NCBI GenBank assembly: GCA_902566635.1
Contig: CACFJP010000006.1
Span: 19,037 to 83,036 of the forward strand
DNA: 64,000 nucleotides
Reading direction: 5' to 3'
From: an uncultured Bacteroidota bacterium
Lineage (GTDB): Bacteria; Bacteroidota; Bacteroidia; Flavobacteriales; Flavobacteriaceae
Position numbers and translations under genes: made by a program. Of this stretch, positions 28,548-37,754 are shown piece after piece. The notes below the pieces were generated by a model, which saw nothing but the letters and a program-made list of their open reading frames with translations, did not search any database and had not been told where the DNA came from. Positions within the stretch are counted from its first letter, which is position 1, and the number at the start of each line of letters is the position of its first letter.

Positions 28548-30947
28548 TCACTTTTTAATAATACTTATTACACGTGAGTTTTGTTTTTTAAATTTTAAGA
28601 AATAAACTCCATTTGCAAAAGAGGATAGGTCAATTGTGTTACCATAACCTCTTGAAATAGTTATTCCATTAACATCAAAGACTCTATATTCTACATTATT
28701 TTCAGAAGATAACTTTACGATTCCATTTGTTGGGTTGGGGTAAACGAAAATTTCTTCTTTGAAAACCGTTTTATTGGTTAGGGTAAGTGCATTAACAATA
28801 TCGAAATTTTCTTCTGGAACCCAGTCGATTCCAGGTGTCCAAACATTACTTTGGTCGATTGCGCCAATATCAGGTAAGTTACCTACACCCGTTTGTGGCA
28901 CCAATTCATTAAGAGTTTTAAGTTCCGTAGGAGAGATATATACTGAGTTTGTTGGGGCTGAACCCTTGTCAATTAAAACATCGCTACTTGGCACATAATT
29001 AGCAATGGTTTTATTATTTGAATTATTATATGTTATGATGGAAGTTACATCAGATTTATAAGAAATACCTGTTCGAGTTGCAGTGAGTTGGTCAATATTA
29101 TCCATTGATATGCCACTACCTATTCCAGAAAAAATGTCCCCATCACTTCCAACGCACTCACGCCAACTATCATTACTGCCATTCTGATCGCTATCAAACA
29201 TGATATAGCCCTTAGAGCCAATTGGCATTGGAGCATTATTAGACAACTGAAATTGTGTACTGCTACGATGTGAGCCTATTCGTTCGGCAAGGTTGTTATA
29301 GAGCCACGTGTGATTATTTGAGCAATCTTCAGCTAAAATGATTATGTCATTTCGGTTATTGATAGTGTTTATAACAGTGTTGTTGGCAATGATTTGGTTG
29401 TTTCCCTTGATCATTAGTCCCATGGTATTATCTGCAATGTTGTGATGCATAATTCCAAAGCTTCCTGCTTCTTCAGCATTACCTCCAGGAGCGTCATATC
29501 GAAAAGCATATTTTTCGGTATCATAGACAAAATTATGATGAACAACAGAATTTTTGACTGTAATTTTTGTTCCTTGAAAAACAGCCCCATCAGATTGTGC
29601 AAGACCTGTATTTGAAACTATATTGTAAGAAAATATAGATGCTTCTCCTGGCCATACTGTTGCAGATGCTCCTGTATTGTAAATTTCATTATTAGAAAAT
29701 TCATTTTTGTAACCAACCACATTGATAGTAACCATTAAGCCGTCTAGCTGTGTTGCTGACCAATCTATATTTTTAAAATATGAGTTGAGCACCTTGTTGT
29801 GATCTCCCTTTATAATTAAACCTTCGCCCTCAGAATTGATAAATAAGCAACCTTCAATGGTGCTGTTATGAACTTCTTTTGTTCCCGATGAGCCCAATAT
29901 TGTTGGAGCTGCACCTTGAAGTTCACCAAGCATTCTTCTTGAATAAGAAGGATAATAGAAATTGCAAGCTGAAATGTTCAAATAATTAGAGTTATCTGCT
30001 TTAAATGTAGTTGCAAAAAATGTAAGTCCTTCAATAGTAATATGGCTACTGTTGTCGATAAGTATTGAGTAGTCACGAACTTTTCCACGGACGGAAGTAT
30101 TGTTTAAATCGACACCATTTTGAGGTAATACGTAAAGCATTTCATTGTCTTGATCTAAAAACCATTCATTTTGAACATCTATGAGTTCTTTTTTGCCTTC
30201 GAAAAAGAAATAATGATGTTTGGTTTTGAATGAGTTACCAAAATTTCCTTCATATTCAATAAGATCGTTTCCATTTTGAATGGTATGATGATCGGTGATT
30301 CGTTTGGTAAAGGTTTTAAAGGACCCAACATTTAAAATTCCGATGCTATTTGTAAGATCAATTGTGCCAGGATCTTTTTTACTCTCGTCGATATACAGCT
30401 GACCATCTTGACTTGTGTTTTCATGTCCTTCTGCCCAACTGTGTTTATCAAAAATATAAAGAGTTTTGCCATTTTCATCCTCAGCATCCATATCAAACTG
30501 TGCATTTGGCCATCTGGCCATAACCATTTGTTCGTTACCAACAAAAAGCTGAGTAATTTGGTCATCAATGCCATTCACTACTTTAATGGATGAATTTGCA
30601 TTGTCATCATTCCATTGGCCTTCTATAGCAATGGTTCCATCAATTATTACAGTCTCCCCATCAAAACTTTTAATCAATGTGGGTGATGAATTCGAAGATG
30701 TAAAGTTATCAATTGAGATTTGTTCGTGATATACACCTGCTCTAATGATGACTGTGTCGCCCGCATCTATTTCGCTTATGGCTTTTCCGATTGTTTCGAA
30801 CGGGGAATCAATAGAGCCATTTCCAGTGTTATCATTTCCAACCGAATTGGAAACATAATAAGTGGTCTGCCCAAGAGTATTAATGTGAAAAATAAAAAAC
30901 AGAGTTATAAACAGCCTAATCCTATATTTTTTTAAAATCTCAATCAT
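28548..30947 (-). CDS. Right-handed parallel beta-helix protein with T9SS sorting domain (GH141-like candidate)
   Basis: A 799-residue secreted protein. After a signal peptide (about residues 1-26) it has the beta-helix entry segment YYVSNSVGNDNTGNGS, a MARWPN motif near residue 140, and repeated short beta-helix coils rich in Asn/Ile/Val (about 300-580). The last 66 residues are a T9SS type-A sorting domain (YPNPTNGIV ... NGVYFLKFK). This layout resembles GH141 enzymes (fucosidase or xylanase activities known) and PL6-like lyases; the catalytic type cannot be set from the sequence alone. It sits 8 bases after the mutarotase gene in the sugar-oxidation string, so it presumably attacks the same glycan outside the cell. 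Confidence 0.75.
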   Translation of the reverse strand: MIEILKKYRIRLFITLFFIFHINTLGQTTYYVSNSVGNDNTGNGSIDSPFETIGKAISEIDAGDTVIIRAGVYHEQISIDNFTSSNSSPTLIKSFDGETVIIDGTIAIEGQWNDDNANSSIKVVNGIDDQITQLFVGNEQMVMARWPNAQFDMDAEDENGKTLYIFDKHSWAEGHENTSQDGQLYIDESKKDPGTIDLTNSIGILNVGSFKTFTKRITDHHTIQNGNDLIEYEGNFGNSFKTKHHYFFFEGKKELIDVQNEWFLDQDNEMLYVLPQNGVDLNNTSVRGKVRDYSILIDNSSHITIEGLTFFATTFKADNSNYLNISACNFYYPSYSRRMLGELQGAAPTILGSSGTKEVHNSTIEGCLFINSEGEGLIIKGDHNKVLNSYFKNIDWSATQLDGLMVTINVVGYKNEFSNNEIYNTGASATVWPGEASIFSYNIVSNTGLAQSDGAVFQGTKITVKNSVVHHNFVYDTEKYAFRYDAPGGNAEEAGSFGIMHHNIADNTMGLMIKGNNQIIANNTVINTINNRNDIIILAEDCSNNHTWLYNNLAERIGSHRSSTQFQLSNNAPMPIGSKGYIMFDSDQNGSNDSWRECVGSDGDIFSGIGSGISMDNIDQLTATRTGISYKSDVTSIITYNNSNNKTIANYVPSSDVLIDKGSAPTNSVYISPTELKTLNELVPQTGVGNLPDIGAIDQSNVWTPGIDWVPEENFDIVNALTLTNKTVFKEEIFVYPNPTNGIVKLSSENNVEYRVFDVNGITISRGYGNTIDLSSFANGVYFLKFKKQNSRVISIIKK

Positions 30948-30955
30948 ATCAATTT

Positions 30956-31300
30956 CTATTCTAGTTTAAACACTTGTTCCAATTCCATCCACTTTTCGCC
31001 ATCTTTTGCCCACGGAAGAGCTTGTTGGTAATTCCACATAAGTTTTTCCCATTTCTGAACTTTTGGATTAACAGCATCCATTTTAGCTTTTTTGACTTTA
31101 TTGAAAGTCTCATCAACTTCCATAATCATAAACAATCTATTACCAACAAGGTAGATCTCCATATCTACAATTCCAGCCACTTTAATGCTCTTAGTTATTT
31201 CAGGCCATGCGTTACCTTTTGCATGATATTCTTTGTATTCTTCAATTAACTTATTGTCATCTTTAAGATCACACGAATAGCAAAATCGTTTTGTTTTCAT
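30956..31300 (-). CDS. L-rhamnose mutarotase family protein, probable L-fucose/L-galactose mutarotase
   Basis: A 114-residue dimeric ferredoxin-like-fold protein that interconverts alpha and beta anomers of a deoxy or L-hexose. Recognised by the start MKTKRFCYSCDLKDD, by EEYKEYHAKGNAWPEI with the conserved Tyr/His/Trp-Pro-Glu, and by the internal YLVGNRLFMIMEVDE strand. ATG 31300 is preferred over a TTG 12 bases upstream. It lies between the permease and the beta-helix gene. Anomer choice matters for the adjacent sugar dehydrogenase, which oxidises a single anomer. Confidence 0.85.
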   Translation of the reverse strand: MKTKRFCYSCDLKDDNKLIEEYKEYHAKGNAWPEITKSIKVAGIVDMEIYLVGNRLFMIMEVDETFNKVKKAKMDAVNPKVQKWEKLMWNYQQALPWAKDGEKWMELEQVFKLE

Positions 31301-31312
31301 ATTTATCGACAA

Positions 31313-32635
31313 TTAAGCCTTACTCCTTTTAGTTGTAATGTAGCCATACGTTGCTACAACCGCTAAGCAGATCAATGGTAAAATAAACGAGAACTTAACC
31401 TCTGGAATAAATCCTATGATATTCAAATCAGCAAATCCATCTCCTCCCCAATCTAGTATCCATCCTTGCGCTACAGGCATTAATGCGCCACCAACGATTG
31501 CCATAACTAATCCAGCAGAACCAATTTTAGATTCATCTCCCATACCTTCAAGGGCAATGCCGTAAATAGTTGGGAACATTATTGACATAAAAATGGATAT
31601 TGAAACTAATGAAATTAGACCTAACATTCCTGGAAGCAAAATAGCTCCTGCACTACAAATTACACCTCCTATCCCAAAAAGCATTAGCATTTTTGAAGGA
31701 TTTATGTTTTTCATCAATGCGGTACCTATCCAACGACCAATTAGGAATGATATCATCGCCGCAATATTATAATTTGTAGCAGTAAGATTAGAAACTGAAC
31801 TTTCATTTAGGTTATCTACATATTGAAAAATATAGGTCCAACACATAATCTGTGCACCTACATAAAAGGCTTGTGTTATTACTCCAAAAAGATAGTTACG
31901 ATTCGCAAACAGCTTGTTAAATGATTCATATACTGACATTTTATCTTCAGCTGCAGTTTTTGGCATCTTTGTAAATAAAATTATGAGCATAATTAATAAG
32001 ACCAAAATTCCTAGCCCGATGTAAGGAATACTAATTATCCCCAAATCATTTTCTCTAATAGCTGCCAGTTCTAGTCCAGATAAAGCATTATAGGCTTCAG
32101 TTGTATAGTCGTCAGACCTTAAAGCGCCTATGACAAATACCTGCGCAATAATCATTCCCGTTAAAGACCCAATTGGATTGAACGCCTGAGCTAAGTTTAA
32201 TCTTCTTGTAGAGGTTTCTTTATCTCCCAATGATAAAATTAATGGATTTGAAGTGGTTTCTAAAAAAGCTAATCCACATGTAATTACCCAAAGTGATATT
32301 AAAAAGAAAGCGAATTCTTCGAAAGCTGCCGCAGGATAAAACAAAAAAGAACCAATGGCATAAAATATCAACCCTAAAATAATTCCAGATTTATAGCTAT
32401 ATTTTCTTATAAACAAAGCTGCTGGTAGAGCCATAAAGAAGTATCCAAAATAAAATGCAAACTGAACTAAAGATGCCTGTACGTTTGAAAGCTCTGGCAT
32501 TACCTTTTTAAACGCAGAAACCATTGGATTTGTTAAATCATTGGCAATTCCCCACAAAGCAAATAGGGAGGTAATAATTATAAATGGAAAAAGTAACTCT
32601 TTTCTAACGACTGGGATTTTTGCTATTTTATTCAT
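31313..32635 (-). CDS. fucP: FucP-type MFS sugar:H+ symporter (L-fucose/L-galactose)
   Basis: A 440-residue inner-membrane carrier with twelve predicted helices. It follows E. coli FucP closely: FALWGIANDLTNPM (with the proton-coupled Asp), QFAFYFGYFFMALPAALFIRK, then FLETTSNPLIL with the conserved Glu, and RRLNLAQAFNPIGSLTG. FucP is known to carry L-fucose and L-galactose, which share configuration except at C6. An 84-base gap separates it from the SDR gene upstream, without an exact promoter match. It delivers the released monosaccharide to the oxidation enzymes. Confidence 0.9.
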   Translation of the reverse strand: MNKIAKIPVVRKELLFPFIIITSLFALWGIANDLTNPMVSAFKKVMPELSNVQASLVQFAFYFGYFFMALPAALFIRKYSYKSGIILGLIFYAIGSFLFYPAAAFEEFAFFLISLWVITCGLAFLETTSNPLILSLGDKETSTRRLNLAQAFNPIGSLTGMIIAQVFVIGALRSDDYTTEAYNALSGLELAAIRENDLGIISIPYIGLGILVLLIMLIILFTKMPKTAAEDKMSVYESFNKLFANRNYLFGVITQAFYVGAQIMCWTYIFQYVDNLNESSVSNLTATNYNIAAMISFLIGRWIGTALMKNINPSKMLMLFGIGGVICSAGAILLPGMLGLISLVSISIFMSIMFPTIYGIALEGMGDESKIGSAGLVMAIVGGALMPVAQGWILDWGGDGFADLNIIGFIPEVKFSFILPLICLAVVATYGYITTKRSKA

Positions 32636-32719
32636 TTTATACCAATATCAATATTCGCAAATTAGTCAAACAACCAGATGATAATGAACTCATTTGTAAC
32701 ATATAGTACAACAAAAGTT

Positions 32720-33511
32720 CTACTCTGTCAAAAGAGATCTATCTAAATGTACATAACCACCATCACAAAACAAAAACTGTCCAGTTGTATGTGAGGACTT
32801 ATTTGAAATTGTGAATAATGCAGTGTGTGCAATTTCATCTGTTGTAGTCATTCTATTTTCTAATGGAATTTTATTTATGATAGATTTTAATTTCTCTTCG
32901 CCGTTCTCCAAAGTTTTAATCCAAGCAGCATAAGCGGGGGTAAAACTTTCGGCAATGATTATTGCATTAACTCGAATTCCGGCTTTGATTAAATCTACAG
33001 CCCATTCTCTAGTTAATCCTAAAACACCCCCTTTAGACGCGGCATATCCCGAAGTTCCTCCCTGACCTGTAAGACCAACTTTTGAACCAATATTTAAAAT
33101 GTTTCCTTTTGAAGATTTTAAATAAGGTAGCGCATGTTTTACGACTAAAAAATAACTCACTAAATTAAGTTTCAACGACCACATAAAATCTTCGTATGAA
33201 GCATTTAAACCAACGCCGTCATTAACACCAACATTGTTGATTACCACATCAATTCTTCCATACTTTTTAGCAATAGTATTCACTGCATTTTCTATCTGGT
33301 CTGGATCTGTCACATCAGTTTTACAAAATGTAGCATTAATTCCTTTTTTCTGAATTTCTTCAACATATTCAAAACCTCTATCATTTCTGTCAATAATTGC
33401 AGGAATAGCTCCTTCATTAACCAAATGTCCTAACATCGTTTCGCCTATACTTCCCTTAATTCCGGCAGCACCAGAAATTACTACTACTTTATCTTTTAAT
33501 TCTAAATCCAT
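32720..33511 (-). CDS. SDR-family sugar dehydrogenase (L-fucose/L-galactose 1-dehydrogenase candidate)
   Basis: A 263-residue classical short-chain dehydrogenase: cofactor loop SGAAGIKGSIG (13-23), acidic Asp41 after strand 2 (NAD preference), NNVG at 92-95, and the catalytic Ser143, Tyr156 and Lys160. It probably oxidises the hexose at C1 to the lactone. A role as a keto-acid dehydrogenase later in the path (as in the L-fuconate to 2,4-diketo route) is the main alternative. It lies 8 bases after the lactonase gene, which supports the first role. Confidence 0.82.
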   Translation of the reverse strand: MDLELKDKVVVISGAAGIKGSIGETMLGHLVNEGAIPAIIDRNDRGFEYVEEIQKKGINATFCKTDVTDPDQIENAVNTIAKKYGRIDVVINNVGVNDGVGLNASYEDFMWSLKLNLVSYFLVVKHALPYLKSSKGNILNIGSKVGLTGQGGTSGYAASKGGVLGLTREWAVDLIKAGIRVNAIIIAESFTPAYAAWIKTLENGEEKLKSIINKIPLENRMTTTDEIAHTALFTISNKSSHTTGQFLFCDGGYVHLDRSLLTE

Positions 33512-33520
33512 CGTAAATAT

Positions 33521-34351
33521 TTATTTTAAGTTGTAAAATTTAGCGGCATTTCCACCCATAATAGCATCTTGCTGTTCTTGACTAAGGTCTGAAATAAAAT
33601 CTGTAACTAAAGCCTTTACGGTAGAATAGTTGCCGGCAACCAAACATACAGGCCAATCTGAACCATACATAACTCTACCTGCTCCAAAAGATTCTAATAC
33701 CAACTTCATGTAAGGATGAACTAGTTCTGGGGTCCAGGTCTTATAATCTGCTTCTGTGATCATACCGGAAATTTTGCAGTATACTTTTTGGTTTTTAGCA
33801 ATTTCTCGCATCATAACCGCCCAACCTTCAAAAAAGCCATCTTTTATGTAAGGTTTTGCTATATGATCTATCACAAATTTTTGGTTAGGAAACTTCTTTA
33901 CTAATTCTAAAGCTGCTCCTAGTTGATGTGGAAAGATTAGAATATCGTAGCACAAATCATACTTACCAAGAAGCTCTATTCCATTCAAAAATTCTGGACG
34001 TAGCATAAAATTATGATCTTGCTCTTCCTGAACTACATGCCTAAAACCTTTAACTACATCATACTTTTTATACTTTAATAAATCTTCTTCGATAGATTCA
34101 GATCGAAGATCTACCCAACCTACAACACCTTTAATAAAGTTGTTATTTTCTGCAAGAGAAATTAAAAAATCGGTTTCTTCCGTAGTTTGATCTGCTTGAA
34201 CAGCTACACAAGCATCTACTCCATTTTCATCAAATACTTTTTGTAAATCATCACTTAGAAAATCGCGTCTGATTACAGACATTTCATCATCTATCCACGA
34301 GTGTTTTTCAGCTTCATAATTCCAAAAATGTTGATGTGAATCTATAATCAT
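33521..34351 (-). CDS. COG3618 amidohydrolase, L-fucono/L-galactono-lactonase
   Basis: A 276-residue metal-dependent TIM-barrel hydrolase. N-terminal metal ligands are His6 and His8 in DSHQHFW; later marks are FVIDHIAKP and the closing MYGSDWPVCLVAG with the catalytic Asp. COG3618 enzymes open sugar lactones, notably L-fucono- and L-galactono-lactones. Here it would convert the SDR product into L-galactonate or L-fuconate. Full length, 45 bases downstream of uxaB. Confidence 0.85.
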   Translation of the reverse strand: MIIDSHQHFWNYEAEKHSWIDDEMSVIRRDFLSDDLQKVFDENGVDACVAVQADQTTEETDFLISLAENNNFIKGVVGWVDLRSESIEEDLLKYKKYDVVKGFRHVVQEEQDHNFMLRPEFLNGIELLGKYDLCYDILIFPHQLGAALELVKKFPNQKFVIDHIAKPYIKDGFFEGWAVMMREIAKNQKVYCKISGMITEADYKTWTPELVHPYMKLVLESFGAGRVMYGSDWPVCLVAGNYSTVKALVTDFISDLSQEQQDAIMGGNAAKFYNLK

Positions 34352-34396
34352 ATCCTTTTTTTATATTTAAATTGTATTTTTTTAGGCTTTAATGTT

Positions 34397-35836
34397 TTAA
34401 CACTTTATAAAATCATTCAATGCTTCTTTCATACCATTCTTAGTAATTGCTTTTAAGCTTGTAGTAACTTCCTCAAGCAAACCACTGAATTGAGTTAAAT
34501 CAATTCCCCAGAATTCTAAATTCTGCAAAGTTGCTTTTGTAACAGCTTTTACATCTGATGCTCTCCATTGAGCAGCAAAGAAATCTAATACAGACTGATC
34601 GTCTTTTAGAGGGATATTTACTCCATTTCTGTCTCCATCATAGAAAGCAATTAAGGCAGCTAATGAGAACAATAAGCGCTTTGGAAATGCATTTTCTCTT
34701 TTGATATATTCTAAAACGGAGGGCAAAACACGTGTTTTATATTTAGATATTGAGTTTAAAGAAATGCTAAGCAAATCATGTTCTAAATATGGATTTCTAA
34801 ATCTTTCTAAGACAGCATTTGAAAATTGAATTAACTCTTGCTCTGGCAAATCAAGAGTAGGGCATATTTCTTCAAAAATAGCATCCTTTATAAACTTACC
34901 AACAACTTCATCTTCTAGGGATTCACGAACTTTATCAATTCCATATAAATAGCTTACAGGAACCAAACTTGTATGGGCTCCATTTAAAATACGAACCTTA
35001 CGGGTTCTGTAAGGCTCCATATTATTTGTGAAGACTATGTTTAAACCACAGGGTTTAGCAGGAATTTCATTTTTCACTGAGTCTGGTGCCTCAATCACCC
35101 ACAAGTGGAATTGCTCTCCCTCAACAACTAAATTATCTATGTAACCCAATTCTTTTGTAATAGTATCCATTTTATCTCTAGGGTATCCAGGTACAATACG
35201 ATCTACGAGTGTATTACAAAAAATATTATTATTATTTATCCAAGAAATAAAGTCTTTACCTAGATTCCAATCAATGGCATATTGAAGTACAATCTTCTTT
35301 AAATTGTCTCCGTTTCTATCAATCAATTCACAAGGCATTACAATCATTCCTTTTTCTGAAGCTCCGTAAAAAAAATGGAATCTTTTGAACAACAATGCTG
35401 TTAATTTTCCAGGAAAGCTTGCTTGAGGAGCATCTTCTAGTTTGTCTTTAGGGTTATAACAAATACCAGCTTCAGTTGTATTTGAAATCACAAATCTGAG
35501 ATTCGGGTTCTCAGCATTTGCTAAATACGCATCATAATCTTCATAGGGATTGATTCCCCTTTTTATACAATCAACAACTTTTCGTTCGCTTAAAACTTTG
35601 CCATTTTTAATTCCGTTCATGTATAAGGTATATAAACCATCTTGATCATTAAGTGTTTTTATTAAGCCATTAGCTATTGGCTGAACAACCACTGTACCAG
35701 CATCAAAATTGGCATGATGGTTCATTTCATGTATCATCCAATTGGCAAAAGCTCTTAAAAAATTACCTTCACCAAACTGCAAAATTCTTTCAGTATATGA
35801 ATCAGCCTGGAATGTGCTTCTATTAAGGGCGTTCAT
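34397..35836 (-). CDS. uxaB: Tagaturonate reductase (altronate oxidoreductase)
   Basis: A 479-residue member of the mannitol-dehydrogenase family, the usual length for UxaB. It reduces D-tagaturonate to D-altronate with NADH. Seen are ERILQFGEGNFLRAFANWM (cofactor loop near residues 15-33), ISNTTEAGICY, CELIDRNG, NTLVDRIVPGYPR and RILNGAHTS, the family active-site block with its conserved Lys/Asn/His neighbourhood. The presence of this enzyme is the key hint that the acid is L-galactonate (via tagaturonate), because L-fuconate pathways do not need it. UxaC, needed for galacturonate, is absent. Confidence 0.9.
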   Translation of the reverse strand: MNALNRSTFQADSYTERILQFGEGNFLRAFANWMIHEMNHHANFDAGTVVVQPIANGLIKTLNDQDGLYTLYMNGIKNGKVLSERKVVDCIKRGINPYEDYDAYLANAENPNLRFVISNTTEAGICYNPKDKLEDAPQASFPGKLTALLFKRFHFFYGASEKGMIVMPCELIDRNGDNLKKIVLQYAIDWNLGKDFISWINNNNIFCNTLVDRIVPGYPRDKMDTITKELGYIDNLVVEGEQFHLWVIEAPDSVKNEIPAKPCGLNIVFTNNMEPYRTRKVRILNGAHTSLVPVSYLYGIDKVRESLEDEVVGKFIKDAIFEEICPTLDLPEQELIQFSNAVLERFRNPYLEHDLLSISLNSISKYKTRVLPSVLEYIKRENAFPKRLLFSLAALIAFYDGDRNGVNIPLKDDQSVLDFFAAQWRASDVKAVTKATLQNLEFWGIDLTQFSGLLEEVTTSLKAITKNGMKEALNDFIKC

Positions 35837-35863
35837 ATTTATGCATTTTTCTTCAATTTTCGT

Positions 35864-37516
35864 CTACAAAGACACTCCTCTTTTCCAAGGAATAAAATCG
35901 TTATTCCCTTGTTTCATTGCCTTTGATGAAACCTTTCCACTAGCCACAGCTATGATATACTCCAAAATCTTTTCTCCCATACTTTCAATGGTTTCTTCGC
36001 CACTTATCACTGTTCCTGCATTAATGTCAATTATGTCATTCATGCGATTGTAGAGATCTGTATTACTTGACAATTTTAGTACTGGGGTAATAGGATTTCC
36101 CGTCGGAGTTCCCAATCCGGTAGTAAACACGGTAATATTGCAACCAGAACCAGCAAGTCCTGTTGTACTTTCTACATCATTACCTGGCGTACACAATAAA
36201 TTCAATCCTGGTTTTTTAACTTGTTCTGTGTAATCCAGAACATCAACAATTGGAGAAGTTCCACCTTTTTTAGCGGCTCCTGCCGATTTCATAGCATCAG
36301 TAATTAAACCATCTTTAATATTTCCAGGAGAAGGATTGCTTTCAAAACCAGAACCAACTGCTACAGCTGCTGCTGAATAGGCACGCATAATTTTGTAAAA
36401 CTTTCGAGCGGATAGCTTGGTTTCACATCTGTTAATAATTTCTTGTTCAACACCATTTAACTCTGGGAATTCAGATAATACAGGCGAACCACCTAATGCA
36501 ACCAACAGATCAGAGCAATAACCTAGAGCTGGATTTGCAGAAATACCTGAAAACCCATCCGATCCTCCACATTCCAAGCCTAATACCAGTTTGCCTAAAG
36601 GCGCTGGTTTTCTTACTATCTTATTGGCTTCAACCAATCCTAAAAAAGTGCGCTTTACTGCTTCTTCTATGAGCTTTCTTTCACTATCCATCTTTTGTTG
36701 CTCTAAGATGTAAACGGGTTTCTTAAAATTTTGATCAAAATCGTTCAATGATTTTTGCATCATTTCAACTTGAGCATTCTGACAACCCAAACTTAAAATT
36801 GTAGCTCCTGCAACATTAGGATTTGTGATATATCCAGCTAATAACTGGCATAACACTTCAGCATCTTTGCGAGTACCTCCACATCCACCGTCGTGTTTTA
36901 AAAACTTAATACCATCTACATTTGGAAATAGTCTATTTTTAAAGATTTCTTCTGCCGTATTTATTATTGGTGTATTTAAAATTTCATCTAAAGTAGCACC
37001 TGCTTTATACTGCTCAATCAAGGCATCTGTGTTAACTGCAAAGTCCTTTGCGGTTTGATACCCTAACTTTTCAGAGAGTGCAGCTTCCATAACGTCTAAA
37101 TTCCTGTTCTCACAGAAAGTCAATGGAATTACCAGCCAAAAGTTAGCTGTTCCTACTTTGCCATCTGATCTATGATAGCCATCAAATGTACGTCCATCAA
37201 ATTTTGAAATATCCGGGGTAACCCAATTGTAATTTTTATTTTTTTCTGTATACTCAGCCGATGAATGCTTTACATTAAAAGTAGTAATTGCACTGCCTGC
37301 TTTAATTGGCTGGATAGCCTTTCCAATTAGCAATCCATACATAAATATTTCATCATCTACTGCAAAATCGTTTAAAGCGAATTTATGCTTCTGCTTAATG
37401 TCCTCTTTCAAGACAACTTTTTGCTTACCTATTTTTGTAAAAAGCCCTTTTTCTAGATTGGTTATTGCAACAATTACATTGTCTCTTGGGTCTATTTGTA
37501 AATAGTTTTTCTGCAT
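35864..37516 (-). CDS. uxaA: D-altronate dehydratase
   Basis: A 550-residue enzyme that dehydrates D-altronate to 2-keto-3-deoxy-D-gluconate (KDG). It has an N-terminal SAF domain (about residues 1-95) and the C-terminal UxaA/GarD domain (about 110-540), with KHDGGCGGT, LGCQNAQVE, GLECGGSDGFSG and GSGCNITVF, the cysteines of the metal site. GarD (galactarate) shares the fold, but UxaB next door supports altronate. It starts 1 base after the stop of the kdgK/eda remnant. Confidence 0.9.
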   Translation of the reverse strand: MQKNYLQIDPRDNVIVAITNLEKGLFTKIGKQKVVLKEDIKQKHKFALNDFAVDDEIFMYGLLIGKAIQPIKAGSAITTFNVKHSSAEYTEKNKNYNWVTPDISKFDGRTFDGYHRSDGKVGTANFWLVIPLTFCENRNLDVMEAALSEKLGYQTAKDFAVNTDALIEQYKAGATLDEILNTPIINTAEEIFKNRLFPNVDGIKFLKHDGGCGGTRKDAEVLCQLLAGYITNPNVAGATILSLGCQNAQVEMMQKSLNDFDQNFKKPVYILEQQKMDSERKLIEEAVKRTFLGLVEANKIVRKPAPLGKLVLGLECGGSDGFSGISANPALGYCSDLLVALGGSPVLSEFPELNGVEQEIINRCETKLSARKFYKIMRAYSAAAVAVGSGFESNPSPGNIKDGLITDAMKSAGAAKKGGTSPIVDVLDYTEQVKKPGLNLLCTPGNDVESTTGLAGSGCNITVFTTGLGTPTGNPITPVLKLSSNTDLYNRMNDIIDINAGTVISGEETIESMGEKILEYIIAVASGKVSSKAMKQGNNDFIPWKRGVSL

Positions 37517-37517
37517 C

Positions 37518-37733
37518 TTATCTCCTGAAAGGTTTAATAATATCTTGTACTTTCCTTACATACATTTTCAATTCAGCAAAATCTTCATCTATTCCGAAAT
37601 TAGCTAATGAAACTGCTACATTAGATTCGCCATAACTACATACCAAATCAAAATTTGTGGCCTGTGAAAATATTAAAAGCCCTATGGGCGCTAACCGTAG
37701 CATAATGTCTCCAATTGTCACAACTCTACCAAT
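37518..37733 (-). pseudogene. kdgK remnant, apparently fused by deletion to the 3' end of eda
   Basis: A 72-codon frame between the dehydrogenase and uxaA. Codons 1-50 read as the N-terminus of 2-keto-3-deoxygluconate kinase: RVVTIGDIMLRLAP, FSQATNFDLVCSYGES and NVAVSLANFGID are all standard PfkB-type KdgK positions. The frame then jumps to DFAELKMYVRKVQDIIKPFR, which does not continue KdgK but resembles the C-terminal helix of KDPG aldolase (Eda) in these bacteria. The expected start ATG reads ATT at 37731-37733; the first usable codon is GTG 37721. About 290 kinase and 200 aldolase residues would be missing. The KdgK match is strong; the Eda match is my inference from memory of the family. 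Confidence 0.8.
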
Positions 37734-37754
37734 CTAATTTTTATTTATTTAAAT

